Below, piece after piece: positions 49,989 through 58,565 of a DNA stretch of 64,000 nt. The stretch is from Chitinophaga sp. Cy-1792 (GTDB lineage Bacteria > Bacteroidota > Bacteroidia > Chitinophagales > Chitinophagaceae). The stretch covers positions 930,001 through 994,000 of the forward strand of contig NZ_VWWO01000001.1 of NCBI RefSeq assembly GCF_011752935.1, written 5' to 3'. Under the pieces are notes generated by a model. It was not told the origin of the DNA. It searched no databases and saw only the letters and a list, made by a program, of their open reading frames with translations. Position 1 is the stretch's first letter; each line of letters opens with the position of its first letter. The translations under genes and the position numbers were made by a program.

Positions 49989-51287
49989 ATGCATCGGACA
50001 AAAACCAGTATTTTTTGCCTAATCGTCGCATTATTTCTGTTGGCAAATAAAGCAATCGCACAAGACAATTCACCATATTCACGTTACGGTCTGGGAGATT
50101 TAAACAATAACCAGAACATTGTCAACCGGGGTATGGGAGGCGTTTCTCAGGCATACAGTGATCCAACGTCAGTGAATTTCATCAATCCTGCCAGCTATTC
50201 CAACTTGCTGCTTACGTCTTTAGATATTGGCGTGGAAGGTGGAGCGCGTACCATCCGCGATGGTAAGTCTAGCTTCAGCTCAGGTTTTGGAACACTCTCC
50301 TATCTTCAACTGGGTATCCCTATTAAGAAAAAATGGGGCGCCAACATCGGACTTCGTCCAGTAACAAGGGTATCCTATAATATCCAGGAGCCAGTTACCG
50401 GCAATTTCTTTGATACCTTACGTTTACCACTGGTTAACCGCTACGAAGGTAGTGGTGGTTTATATCAGTTATATGGTGGTACGGGTGTAGGCATTGGTAA
50501 CTTCAGCATCGGCGTGAACCTGGGCTACCTCTTCGGTAGTCTTACCAATACAACCAATATTATCTATCCATCCAACAACATTTATGCTTCCCGACATACC
50601 AACAGAATCAGCTACAGCAGCTTCTTCTATAAAGTGGGTGTCCAGTATAAAACCAAAGTAGCGAAGGACATGGACCTGAGTTTTGGTGCCAGCGGTAGTC
50701 TGAACCAGACTATGAACGGTAAACAAATGACCATGTCTGAATCTGCTATCTATGATGCCAGCACCAACGATTATACTACTATTGATACGGTGAAATTCAC
50801 TCAGGGCGAAAAAGGGAAAATCGTTTACCCTACTGAATTTGCCGGTGGTATCATGTTGCGTAAGTATGATAAATGGATGATCGGCGCAGATTTCAATGCT
50901 TCTAACTGGGGCAGCGATTTCAAATCCTATGGCGTGAAAGATGCCGCTGTGCAAAACGCCTGGAAAATGTCTCTAGGCGGACAGTTTGTACCAAATGCCT
51001 CTGCACTGAGTGGTTACTGGAACCGTGTGGCTTACCGCCTCGGAGGTTACTACGGCCAGGATTACATTAAGCTGGATGATAAAAATATGCCTACCTATGG
51101 CGCTACACTGGGGGCAGGATTACCTATCCGCCGTATGGCCTACTCTAACCAGTACAGCATGTTGAACCTGGCACTGGAAATTGCCCACCGTGGTAATTCA
51201 TCCACCCTGCTTCAGGAAAACATCTACCGGGTATCTATAGGCTTTACACTTAGCGACAGATGGTTCGTTAAACGTAAATACGACTAA
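49989..51287 (+). CDS. Outer-membrane beta-barrel protein, FadL/OmpP1-like
   Basis: The 432-residue protein has a signal peptide ending AIAQ. The family-typical start is NSPYSRYGLGDLNNNQNIVNRGMGG, with SVNFINPASYSNL. The repeated barrel strands and the C-terminal strand VSIGFTLSDRWFVKRKYD follow. It resembles FadL-like outer-membrane proteins (hydrophobic-compound uptake), but I cannot assign a substrate. lptC follows in the same direction; the strong hairpin at 51330-51398 separates the two. Confidence 0.78.
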   Translation: MHRTKTSIFCLIVALFLLANKAIAQDNSPYSRYGLGDLNNNQNIVNRGMGGVSQAYSDPTSVNFINPASYSNLLLTSLDIGVEGGARTIRDGKSSFSSGFGTLSYLQLGIPIKKKWGANIGLRPVTRVSYNIQEPVTGNFFDTLRLPLVNRYEGSGGLYQLYGGTGVGIGNFSIGVNLGYLFGSLTNTTNIIYPSNNIYASRHTNRISYSSFFYKVGVQYKTKVAKDMDLSFGASGSLNQTMNGKQMTMSESAIYDASTNDYTTIDTVKFTQGEKGKIVYPTEFAGGIMLRKYDKWMIGADFNASNWGSDFKSYGVKDAAVQNAWKMSLGGQFVPNASALSGYWNRVAYRLGGYYGQDYIKLDDKNMPTYGATLGAGLPIRRMAYSNQYSMLNLALEIAHRGNSSTLLQENIYRVSIGFTLSDRWFVKRKYD

Positions 51288-51329
51288 TACCATAACAGGC
51301 TAAATAGTAGCCTGCCACATATTAAATCG

Positions 51330-51398
51330 AAATGCAGTGTATGATTAGGGAGATAAAATCTTTTATCTTCGCCCTGGCATTCACTGCATTTCTTTTTT
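51330..51398 (+). terminator. Composite terminator before lptC
   Basis: The outer stem AAATGCAGTG/CACTGCATTT (51330-51339 with 51382-51391) closes over an inner hairpin (AGATAAAA/TTTTATCT with GGG/CCC), then CTTTTTTAATT. A -7-like TATCTTCG (51364-51371) lies inside it, so lptC may have its own promoter there. Confidence 0.7.
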
Positions 51399-51408
51399 AA
51401 TTAAGTAC

Positions 51409-52248
51409 ATGATAAAAAGGATTATATATTTTTTTCTGATAGCCATTACGGTTAGTAGTTGTGAGAATGATATTCAGGCTGTAATGGAATTCGACTCCAA
51501 GAAAGCCGCCGTGGAGAATGGATCAGACATCGTTGCCATGTTCAGCCAGAACGGTAAGGTAAGCGCCAAACTGCTGGCACCTTCTATGGAGAGGAGCCTG
51601 GACAAACCTACCTACGTAGAGTTCAAGAAAGGACTCAAATTGCTGATGTACGATACAACCTTACAGGTAACCAGTACACTCACCGCCAAACATGGTAAAT
51701 ACCTGGAAGAAGAAGGCTACGTTTATCTACGGGATAGCGTGGTATTGGTAACTGCCAAAGGCGAAACGCTGAATACCAACGAGTTAAATTACGATCCTAA
51801 GCGTAAGATTTTCTATTCCACCAAAGAAGTATTTATTAATACGCCTACTTCACAGCTGCATGGCTGGGGATTGGAGGCTAATGAAGACTTCAGTGTTAAG
51901 AAGATTATCAGCGTAAGCGGACCTATTACCATTGAGGATAGTACGTCTATGTCGCAGGATGCTGCACCTGGCGACAGCCTTGCTCCGGCATCAGCGCCGG
52001 CGCCTGCAACGATACAGCCTGCGGGAGTCCCTGCCGGTGTATCTGACAGTGCGCATCCGGCAACATCTCCGGCTAATCCTACAACACCTCCTGCTTCACC
52101 GTCGCCTGCTCCGCCAAAACCGGTAGTTAATGTACCGGCAAGGCTGCAGCCATCGCCGGTAGCCACACCGGCAGGGCAGCAACAGCAGAATGGCGTAAGG
52201 CTATTAGAGAAGCCTAAGCACCCGCACATAAAACCGGTTCGATCATAG
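51409..52248 (+). CDS. lptC: LPS export ABC transporter periplasmic protein LptC
   Basis: The 279-residue lipoprotein (lipobox TVSSC) matches Bacteroidota LptC. The conserved beta-jellyroll half includes NGKVSAKLLAPSMER, LTAKHGKYLEEEGYVYLRDSVVLV, ETLNTNELNYDPKRKIFYS and GWGLEANEDFSVKKI. It takes lipopolysaccharide from LptB2FG to LptA. An unusual tail of about 75 residues is very rich in Pro, Ala and Ser (SPANPTTPPASPSPAPPKP) and ends in a basic patch. The tail is probably disordered; its role is unknown. Confidence 0.9.
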   Translation: MIKRIIYFFLIAITVSSCENDIQAVMEFDSKKAAVENGSDIVAMFSQNGKVSAKLLAPSMERSLDKPTYVEFKKGLKLLMYDTTLQVTSTLTAKHGKYLEEEGYVYLRDSVVLVTAKGETLNTNELNYDPKRKIFYSTKEVFINTPTSQLHGWGLEANEDFSVKKIISVSGPITIEDSTSMSQDAAPGDSLAPASAPAPATIQPAGVPAGVSDSAHPATSPANPTTPPASPSPAPPKPVVNVPARLQPSPVATPAGQQQQNGVRLLEKPKHPHIKPVRS

Positions 52249-52273
52249 CAGGTAACTAACGTAAATGTATAAA

Positions 52274-52309
52274 CGAAATAACCCCACCTCTGCAGGTGGG
52301 GTTATTTCG
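52274..52309 (+). terminator. lptC terminator
   Basis: A perfect 16-bp stem (52274-52289 with 52294-52309) and loop CTGC, just after the lptC stop. The rest of the spacer to 52592 holds the csaA promoter and nothing else I recognise. Confidence 0.88.
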
Positions 52310-52542
52310 CTTTAACCTATTTTTTAACCTAAAATTTGATTCAATAAAAACCAATAATTATGCCAGTTTGCAGTGTTTGCTTGGTTTTTATGCATCATTT
52401 CTACACGGAAAATGTTAATGTTATCGAGATGGCATTATCGGTATAGCCTTAGGGTAAATACAACAGGAAATATGCCTTAACTATTACGCATATACGACGT
52501 AAACAGGTCAGTCACATAGAATAGTTAATACAAGTATTCTAC

Positions 52543-52573
52543 TTGATTTTGTCATAATAGATACCTATATTTA
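52543..52573 (+). promoter_or_regulatory. csaA promoter
   Basis: TTG 52543-52545, 20-nt spacer, -7 box TATATTTA (52566-52573, one mismatch), 20 nt before the ATG. Confidence 0.6.
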
Positions 52574-52592
52574 ATCAACACGATTTACAGAC

Positions 52593-52931
52593 ATGGAATT
52601 AATTAATTGGCAGGACTTCGAAAAAATAGAAATGAGAGTGGGGACAATTCTGGAGGCAAACGACTTTCCGGGAGCCCGTAACCCCGCCTATCAGTTACTG
52701 ATAGATTTTGGCCCTGAAATAGGGCAACGCAAATCCTCCGCACAGATTACAGTCAATTATAGCAAAGAGGCACTTATCGGAAAACAGATTGTCGCAGTAG
52801 TGAATTTCCCTCCCAAACAGATAGCCCGTTTTATGTCTGAGTGTTTAGTTTTGGGAGTAGTCGGTGATAATAAAGCAGTTACCTTACTTCAACCTGGGTT
52901 GCCCGTAGAAAACGGTCAGAGAATTGCCTGA
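52593..52931 (+). CDS. csaA: tRNA-binding protein, CsaA-like
   Basis: The 112-residue OB-fold protein matches CsaA/YgjH. It starts FEKIEMRVGTILEANDFPGARNPAYQLLIDFG, has IGQRKSSAQITVNYS, and closes with FMSECLVLGVVGDN and LLQPGLPVENGQRIA. The family binds the tRNA or mRNA acceptor as a homodimer and was also described as a protein-secretion chaperone. Full length, cytosolic, monocistronic. Confidence 0.92.
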   Translation: MELINWQDFEKIEMRVGTILEANDFPGARNPAYQLLIDFGPEIGQRKSSAQITVNYSKEALIGKQIVAVVNFPPKQIARFMSECLVLGVVGDNKAVTLLQPGLPVENGQRIA

Positions 52932-53127
52932 GAAATCTTTTCTAACAACTAATCTAGTGAAAAATTGTATTGATAATCAATTAGATATTGATTAATTATC
53001 CTATTAATTCTATAATATTATAATATTATATTTTTATTAATATGATAATTAATTTACCATTATCCGATGTTCACGAACAATAATACATCGTTCACGGAAA
53101 TGAAAACCTAAGGAAAATTTAGGAGTA

Positions 53128-53200
53128 TATCTTTGTTCTAGGTTTTTCATAGGATATGGTTAAAATTATTACAAGGGCGGTATTCTTACCACCCTTTTTT
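53128..53200 (+). ncRNA. Small RNA candidate, copy 1
   Basis: An exact -7 box TATCTTTG (53128-53135) is followed after 5 nt by GGTTTTTCATAGGATATGG (53141-53159) and TTAAAA. Then comes a terminator hairpin GGGCGGTA-TTCT-TACCACCC (53175-53194, one C/A mismatch) and a T-run. The predicted transcript is about 60 nt. Two more copies share the box, spacing and hairpin. No convincing -33 TTG. A shared TTCAC..AAATGA motif lies about 37 nt before the -7 box in copies 1 and 2. Confidence 0.6.
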
Positions 53201-53408
53201 ATTTCTCTCTCCCGAAAGCCGTTTCTCTATTTTCACGATAATAATGCTTGTTATATATTGATTACCAATTCTTTGTGTAGATAATAATCATATTTAAATA
53301 ATTATAAAGTGTTTTTCACGACCATACGTTAACCTTCATTTTTCTGACGTTCCCCGGTTAAAATATATCATTCACAAAAATGACCTTTACTCATATGGTA
53401 AAAACGAC

Positions 53409-53480
53409 CATCTTTGGTGTAGGTTTTTCAATAAAGATATGGTTAAAATTTTTCGGGGCTGTAGTCTTGCAGCCCCGTTT
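53409..53480 (+). ncRNA. Small RNA candidate, copy 2
   Basis: -7-like CATCTTTG (53409-53416, one mismatch), then 5 nt to GGTTTTTCA (53422-53430), the conserved ATATGGTTAAAATT, and a 9-bp hairpin (53455-53463 with 53468-53476, one U-G pair) with loop GTCT. A short T-rich tail follows, so the predicted RNA is about 59 nt. The stem sequence differs from copy 1 but pairs throughout. Confidence 0.58.
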
Positions 53481-53493
53481 CTATTTAAATAAG

Positions 53494-53518
53494 GCCCACA
53501 GATTCAAGATCTGTGGGC
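53494..53518 (+). terminator. Second hairpin after small-RNA copy 2
   Basis: A perfect 10-bp GCCCACAGAT/ATCTGTGGGC stem with loop TCAAG, then TTTGTTTTACTT. Works on the plus strand. Confidence 0.75.
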
Positions 53519-53540
53519 TTTGTTTTACTTATAAAGAAAA

Positions 53541-53566
53541 CGCCCGCCGGAATTACCAGGCGGGCG
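53541..53566 (-). terminator. DPP-IV gene terminator (minus strand)
   Basis: An 8-bp GC stem CGCCCGCC/GGCGGGCG with a 10-nt loop. On the minus strand it ends in TTTTC then TTTAT, just after the peptidase stop. Confidence 0.8.
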
Positions 53567-53586
53567 CTTCTGTTTATAACAATTTC

Positions 53587-55719
53587 TTATTTACTGAAGG
53601 CAGAAGGGAAAGGTTTATCTAACAGGTTGTTATAGATAAATCTCCAGGATTCCTGGTTGGAATGCACTGCTTTTAAGCCACCCCAGCCATGGCGCTCGCC
53701 AGGATAGAGCATAAATTCAAAATGCTTGTTCAGATTTTCAAATTTATCGATGAGCTGAATACAGTTCTGCATATGTACGTTATCGTCCATAGTACCGTGG
53801 GTAATGCGGATCAGGCCTTTGTATTTATCGGCGTAAGTCATCACGGCAGTGGATTTGTAACCATCCGGGTTATCAGCCGGGGTATCCATGTAGCGCTCCG
53901 TATAGTGGCTATCATATAACTGCCAGTCTGTTACGGCGAAATTAGCCATACCATAGTTGAATACGTCTGCACCATAAGTCAGGGCCATACAAGTCATGTA
54001 GCCACCAAAGCTTCCGCCGGTCATACAAACTTTATTGGTATCTGCCCATGGTTGTGTACGCAGCCATTTGGTAGCATCCATATAATCCTGGATTTCATAG
54101 AGGCCCAGTTTACGGTGAATGTAGTTCATGCCGGCCTTGCCCAGATGCCCGCTGCTGCGGTTATCAATAGCCACCTGGATAACGCCTTCCTGTGCCCACC
54201 ACTGTTGCAGGTTGTTCCATTTCCACGTATCATACACGGTACCGGCATTAGGTCCGCCATAGATGCTGATCAGGATCGGATATTTTTTACCTGGCTGCAT
54301 ATGCACCGGCATGGTAATGGTCATTGGTAATTCAAGACCATCGCGGGTTTTATATGTTTTCAGTTCGGTTCTGGCTACATTGTACTGGTCAAAAGCAGCT
54401 CCTTTACTATCGCCGAGTTCTCGGATGACTTTACCGTTATTGTCTGTCAGCGCCATTTTAGAAGGAGTTGACAGGTTAGAGTAAGTGGTAATGAAGTATT
54501 TACCACCTGGGGCCATGTTAATAACGTTGTTATAGTTACCATTGGTCAGGCGGGTCATAGCGCCGGTTTTGAGGCTCACTTTATACAGGTCGAAGCGTGC
54601 GCTCGACTCTTTACGTGCGGTGAAATAGATCATTTCATTTTTCTGATCAATTTCCAGTACTTCTTTAACGGTCCAGTTACCATTGGTCAGCTGCTTTTTC
54701 AGGGAGCCGTCCATGTTGTGGAGGTATAGGTGCGACCAGCCGGTTTTGTCACTTTGTAACAGGAAACCTTTATTGTTATCAAGGAAAGGAACGGCATCAA
54801 ACCAGTCGATCCAGGTTTTTTGCTGCTCGTCGTAAATTTCTTTTTTAGTGCCGGAGGCAGGGTTGATACTGTAGATCTTCAGGTTGTTCTGATCACGGTT
54901 CATCCACTGTATCCAAAGACTTTTGCTATCTGCTGTCCAGAAAGGCATACCAAAATACTGGTCATCCTTTTCGTTGAAGTCGGCCCAAACGGTGGCACCG
55001 CCAGTAACTGGTACTACGCCCAGTTTAACCGCAGGGTTAGGATCGCCGGCTTTAGGATAGCGGGTGTTTTCGAGATATCCATGTTGTCCTTTCTCGCTAT
55101 AGATAGGGAATACAGGTACTTTGGTATCGTCGAAATGCATGTAGGCAATATTCTTACTGTCCGGGCTCCACCAGAATGCGCGGTAATGCGTAGGGCGTCC
55201 GAGGATTTCTTCATAATATACCCATGATGCCCAGCCATTATAGATGACATCCGTTCCATCGTTGGTATAACGGGTTTCTTTTTTAGTGGCAATTTCCACG
55301 CTGTAGAGGTCATTGTTGCGGGTAAAGGCCACGTATTTACCATCCGGGGAAAGGGTAGGATTCTTTTCCTGGTCTTTGTTGCTGGTCAGCTGAATTTCTT
55401 TACCGTCGTTGCCGGTGTAGAAAACGTCGTTATCGCGAATGTCTACATGAGGGCCGCCAACAGGCGCGGTATAGATGGTAGCTCTTCCGGTACGGACATC
55501 AATGCTGTAGGCTTGTTTGTCACGAATTTCGATGTAATGTTCACTGTCGGCCCAGCCTTTTACTGCTGGCAAAGCGACGGTAATGTTGCTGGGTTGCCCT
55601 TTGAAGGATTGCTCAAAGGTAATATCCTGCTTTTCCTGTGCCTGGGTGGTTGATATCGTCAGCAATAGGAACGCTGCACCAGTCAGGTAGGTTGGTTTTA
55701 GCCAATGTACGCTTCTCAT
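53587..55719 (-). CDS. Dipeptidyl peptidase IV-type S9 serine peptidase
   Basis: The 710-residue protein has a signal peptide ending TTQAQ, a DPP-IV N-terminal beta-propeller (about 50-430) and an alpha/beta-hydrolase domain. The catalytic triad is Ser in TGGSFGGYMTCMAL (about residue 590), Asp in THGTMDDNVH and His in GERHGWGG. It releases X-Pro/X-Ala dipeptides in the periplasm. Start at 55719 (MRSVHWLKP): the longer in-frame extension to 55848 lacks signal features and reads unlike the family. Confidence 0.93.
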   Translation of the reverse strand: MRSVHWLKPTYLTGAAFLLLTISTTQAQEKQDITFEQSFKGQPSNITVALPAVKGWADSEHYIEIRDKQAYSIDVRTGRATIYTAPVGGPHVDIRDNDVFYTGNDGKEIQLTSNKDQEKNPTLSPDGKYVAFTRNNDLYSVEIATKKETRYTNDGTDVIYNGWASWVYYEEILGRPTHYRAFWWSPDSKNIAYMHFDDTKVPVFPIYSEKGQHGYLENTRYPKAGDPNPAVKLGVVPVTGGATVWADFNEKDDQYFGMPFWTADSKSLWIQWMNRDQNNLKIYSINPASGTKKEIYDEQQKTWIDWFDAVPFLDNNKGFLLQSDKTGWSHLYLHNMDGSLKKQLTNGNWTVKEVLEIDQKNEMIYFTARKESSARFDLYKVSLKTGAMTRLTNGNYNNVINMAPGGKYFITTYSNLSTPSKMALTDNNGKVIRELGDSKGAAFDQYNVARTELKTYKTRDGLELPMTITMPVHMQPGKKYPILISIYGGPNAGTVYDTWKWNNLQQWWAQEGVIQVAIDNRSSGHLGKAGMNYIHRKLGLYEIQDYMDATKWLRTQPWADTNKVCMTGGSFGGYMTCMALTYGADVFNYGMANFAVTDWQLYDSHYTERYMDTPADNPDGYKSTAVMTYADKYKGLIRITHGTMDDNVHMQNCIQLIDKFENLNKHFEFMLYPGERHGWGGLKAVHSNQESWRFIYNNLLDKPFPSAFSK

Positions 55720-55905
55720 AAATAAATAATATGTCTTTAGCCTGTTTGATAGTGTTGGCGGGCGAAAATAAGCATAAGTGGAGATACCCGCCCCCTGAAA
55801 TTCCATGAGTGGAAGCAAGTTTGCCGCTAATCTTGAAAATACTGCCATTTAAATGGGGAAACCCTTCATGTGGAAAGTCGATACAGATTTCGCAGTGAGC
55901 TGATT

Positions 55906-55972
55906 TACTTTTATCCCGGTTTTCATAGGATATGGTCAAAAAGTAAGGGGCTGTAGTCTTACAGCCCTTTCC
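55906..55972 (+). ncRNA. Small RNA candidate, copy 3
   Basis: -7-like TACTTTTA (55906-55913, one mismatch), then 4 nt to the box GGTTTTCATAGGATATGG (55918-55935) and TCAAAA. An 11-bp hairpin follows (55945-55955 with 55960-55970, one G-U pair) with loop GTCT, ending CCCTTTCC. The predicted RNA is about 54 nt. It lies between the DPP-IV and lysS genes, just before the lysS promoter, in the same orientation as copies 1 and 2. Confidence 0.58.
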
Positions 55973-55994
55973 TATTGGGATTCTAGCAGTTTCC

Positions 55995-56025
55995 TTGTTC
56001 CTTCTGCATTATTAAGTTATTTTTG
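55995..56025 (+). promoter_or_regulatory. lysS promoter
   Basis: TTG 55995-55997, 20-nt spacer, exact TATTTTTG at 56018-56025. This predicts a transcription start near 56032 and rules out the in-frame TTG at 56023 as a lysS start. Confidence 0.78.
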
Positions 56026-56055
56026 CACTCCAAATTGCTATTTACAATTTATCAC

Positions 56056-57570
56056 ATGACACAATTATCAGAGCAGGAGATTATACGCCGGGAAAAATTA
56101 CAGGAGCTGCAGAAACTGGGCATAGACCCATACCCTGCTGCCGAATATCCGGTTAACAATACTTCCGTAAACATTCTCACCAATTATTCGGAAGAAACCA
56201 AGGAGCAATTCCAGGACGTGTGCCTGGCAGGACGCATTATGAGTGTCCGTGACATGGGTAAGGCTGCTTTCGTCAAGTTACAGGATTCTGTAGGTCGCGT
56301 TCAGCTGTATATCCGTCGTGACGATATATGCCCAGGTGAAGATAAATCCCTGTATGATGTTGTTTTCAAGAAGCTCACCGATATGGGTGACTTTATTGGC
56401 GTGAAAGGGTATGTATTCACTACCAAAACAGGTGAAACATCTGTACACGTCAGCGAATTTGTTATGCTCGCAAAAGCATTGCGTCCACTGCCTGTTGTAA
56501 AGGAGAAAGAGGGCGAAACCTTTGACGCAGTAACAGATCCTGAATTCAAATACCGTCAACGCTACGCGGACCTGATCATCAATCCTCAGGTGAAAGAGGT
56601 TTTCATGAAACGTACGAAAATCATGCAGACCATCCGTGACTTCTATAACAACCTGGGTTACCTGGAAGTAGAAACACCTATCCTCCAGCCTATTCCTGGT
56701 GGCGCCGCTGCCCGTCCGTTCGTTACTCATCATAATGCACTGGATATGCCGCTGTACCTGCGTATTGCCAACGAATTATACCTGAAACGCCTGATCGTAG
56801 GTGGTTTTGAAGGTGTATACGAATTTGCGAAAGACTTCCGTAACGAAGGTATGGACCGTACCCATAATCCGGAGTTTACCGTAATGGAAATGTACGCTGC
56901 CTACAAGGACTACGAATGGATGATGACCACCACCGAAACGCTGCTGGAAAAAGTAGCCATCGCGCTGCATGGCACCACCAAAGTACAGGTTGGGGATAAA
57001 GAAATCGACTTCAAGGCACCTTTCCGTCGTGTAACCATGTACGATGCCATTAAAGAGCATACCGGTTTCGATATCTCTGAAATGGACGAAGCTGGTCTCC
57101 GTGATGTTTGCAAACAACTGCAAATCTCCGTAGATCCTAAAATCGGTAAAGGCAAACTCATCGACGAAATCTTCGGTGAAAAATGCGAAGGACACTATAT
57201 CCAGCCTACTTTCATCACCGATTACCCGGTTGAAATGAGCCCGCTGACGAAGAAACACCGTAACAAAGCCGGTCTGGTAGAACGTTTTGAACTGATGGTA
57301 AACGGTAAGGAAATTGCCAACGCCTACAGTGAGCTGAACGACCCTATCGATCAGCGCGAACGCTTCGAAGAGCAGGTAGCACTTATGGAACGTGGCGATG
57401 ACGAAGCAATGTACATCGATCAGGACTTCCTCCGTGCACTGGAATACGGTATGCCGCCTACCTCCGGTATCGGTATCGGTATCGACAGGCTAACCATGCT
57501 GATGACCAACCAGCCGTCTATCCAGGACGTTCTTTTCTTCCCGCAGATGAAGCAGGAAAAAGCAGATTAA
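56056..57570 (+). CDS. lysS: Lysyl-tRNA synthetase, class II
   Basis: The 504-residue enzyme has an N-terminal OB-fold anticodon-binding domain ([23 protein letters not shown]). The class II catalytic core has motif 1 ([21 protein letters not shown]), motif 2 ([20 protein letters not shown]) and motif 3 ([15 protein letters not shown]). It charges tRNA-Lys. The start at ATG 56056 ([15 protein letters not shown]) follows the mapped promoter. Ends with the terminator at 57589-57620. Confidence 0.97.
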   Translation: MTQLSEQEIIRREKLQELQKLGIDPYPAAEYPVNNTSVNILTNYSEETKEQFQDVCLAGRIMSVRDMGKAAFVKLQDSVGRVQLYIRRDDICPGEDKSLYDVVFKKLTDMGDFIGVKGYVFTTKTGETSVHVSEFVMLAKALRPLPVVKEKEGETFDAVTDPEFKYRQRYADLIINPQVKEVFMKRTKIMQTIRDFYNNLGYLEVETPILQPIPGGAAARPFVTHHNALDMPLYLRIANELYLKRLIVGGFEGVYEFAKDFRNEGMDRTHNPEFTVMEMYAAYKDYEWMMTTTETLLEKVAIALHGTTKVQVGDKEIDFKAPFRRVTMYDAIKEHTGFDISEMDEAGLRDVCKQLQISVDPKIGKGKLIDEIFGEKCEGHYIQPTFITDYPVEMSPLTKKHRNKAGLVERFELMVNGKEIANAYSELNDPIDQRERFEEQVALMERGDDEAMYIDQDFLRALEYGMPPTSGIGIGIDRLTMLMTNQPSIQDVLFFPQMKQEKAD

Positions 57571-57588
57571 CAATAAATAACATTATAG

Positions 57589-57620
57589 AAAAGCTGATCA
57601 GTTACAACTGGTCAGCTTTT
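57589..57620 (+). terminator. lysS terminator
   Basis: A 13-bp stem (57589-57601 with 57608-57620, one U-G pair) with loop TTACAA, ending in TTTTTGC. Confidence 0.88.
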
Positions 57621-57690
57621 TGCTTTATATGGGACGGAACTTTTTGGCGCTTACTTCGTTAATCTAATGAGTCATCCAAAAATATCGCCC

Positions 57691-58524
57691 ATGAAAACAA
57701 TGCTCGTTCCTACAGACTTTTCAGACGTAGCCTATAATGCTGCTACATACGCGATGGATATGGCCAACGCCATTGGTGCGGAGCGTATCGTCCTTTACCA
57801 TGCATATGAACTGGTAGTACCCATCCCGGATGTGCCTACTTCTGTGCCCATGGTGAATGCGGACGATTTGAGGGTAGCCAGTATGGAAGGACTGGAAAAA
57901 ATGAAGAAAGACCTGCAGGCGCTGAGTGCTGGTAAAATTGATATCCTGCTAAGGGCTGATAATACCCTGCTTGCCGCTACCATCAACGAAGTGTGCAAAA
58001 ATGAAGAAGCAGATATTATCATTATGGGCATTACCGGTGGCAGTAAACTGGAAGAAATCCTGGTAGGTTCCAATACGATCGACGTAGTGAAACAAACTAC
58101 CACGCCGGTACTTATCATCCCGGCAACCGCTAAGTTCAAATCCATCAGTAAAGTGGTTTTTGCCTGCGACCTGAAAAAAGTGGTGGAATCTACACCGGTA
58201 GATCTGCTTAAAAAATTCATGGACGCTTTTCATGCAGAACTGCATGTACTCAATATCGACCATGAAAGCAAGCATTTTACCGCCGATACACCGTTTGAAT
58301 CTTTAATGCTGGATACACTGCTACAAGGCTATAATCCTGTGTATCATTTCATTGATAATCCCAATGTGGTACAGGGTATCGTATCTTTTGCCGAAAGTAT
58401 CCAGGCCGATATGATCATCACGATCCCTAAAAAGCATGGCCTGTTTGAAAGCATCTTCAAAAGAAGCAGTACCAGTAAGCTGGCATTTAAAACTCAAATA
58501 CCTTTGCTGACAATACACGAATAA
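57691..58524 (+). CDS. Universal stress protein, tandem UspA domains
   Basis: About 277 residues with two UspA-like domains. The first is canonical (MKTMLVPTDFSDVAYNAATYAMDMAN, then IIIMGITGGSKLEEILVGSNTIDVVKQTTTPVLIIP), with the ATP-type loop G-(2)-G-(9)-GS in modified form. The second, from about residue 145, is divergent. UspA-domain proteins respond to starvation and stress. Start at 57691 (MKTMLVPTDF) matches the family; an in-frame ATG at 57667 adds eight residues. Confidence 0.9.
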   Translation: MKTMLVPTDFSDVAYNAATYAMDMANAIGAERIVLYHAYELVVPIPDVPTSVPMVNADDLRVASMEGLEKMKKDLQALSAGKIDILLRADNTLLAATINEVCKNEEADIIIMGITGGSKLEEILVGSNTIDVVKQTTTPVLIIPATAKFKSISKVVFACDLKKVVESTPVDLLKKFMDAFHAELHVLNIDHESKHFTADTPFESLMLDTLLQGYNPVYHFIDNPNVVQGIVSFAESIQADMIITIPKKHGLFESIFKRSSTSKLAFKTQIPLLTIHE

Positions 58525-58536
58525 TTTATACTTTTG
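58504..58536 (+). promoter_or_regulatory. Promoter of the DUF4197 gene
   Basis: TTG 58504-58506, 22-nt spacer, exact -7 box TACTTTTG at 58529-58536, 30 nt before the ATG. The -33 element overlaps the end of the Usp gene. Confidence 0.62.
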
Positions 58537-58565
58537 ACTTATTACAAGCAATCATCATAACTACT

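Larger units (their letters stand above)
52932..53586. other. 655-bp region with two small-RNA-like units and terminators
   Basis: The only features seen are small-RNA copies 1 and 2, a plus-strand hairpin at 53494-53518 with downstream T-run, and the DPP-IV terminator at 53541-53566. The first 150 bp are almost pure A/T. Confidence 0.6.

Noticed and set aside
52362..52448. Short ORF beginning MPVCSVC in the lptC-csaA spacer
   Set aside because: Only 28 codons, no promoter or leader evidence, no relation to neighbours.
53158..53270. Peptides starting at ATGGTTAAAA in the small-RNA copies
   Set aside because: Sequences differ among copies and one stops after four codons, so the conserved element is RNA rather than a peptide.
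53380..53622. 80-codon plus-strand ORF across small-RNA copy 2
   Set aside because: Runs through the RNA hairpin, a second terminator and into the DPP-IV gene tail; not a plausible gene.
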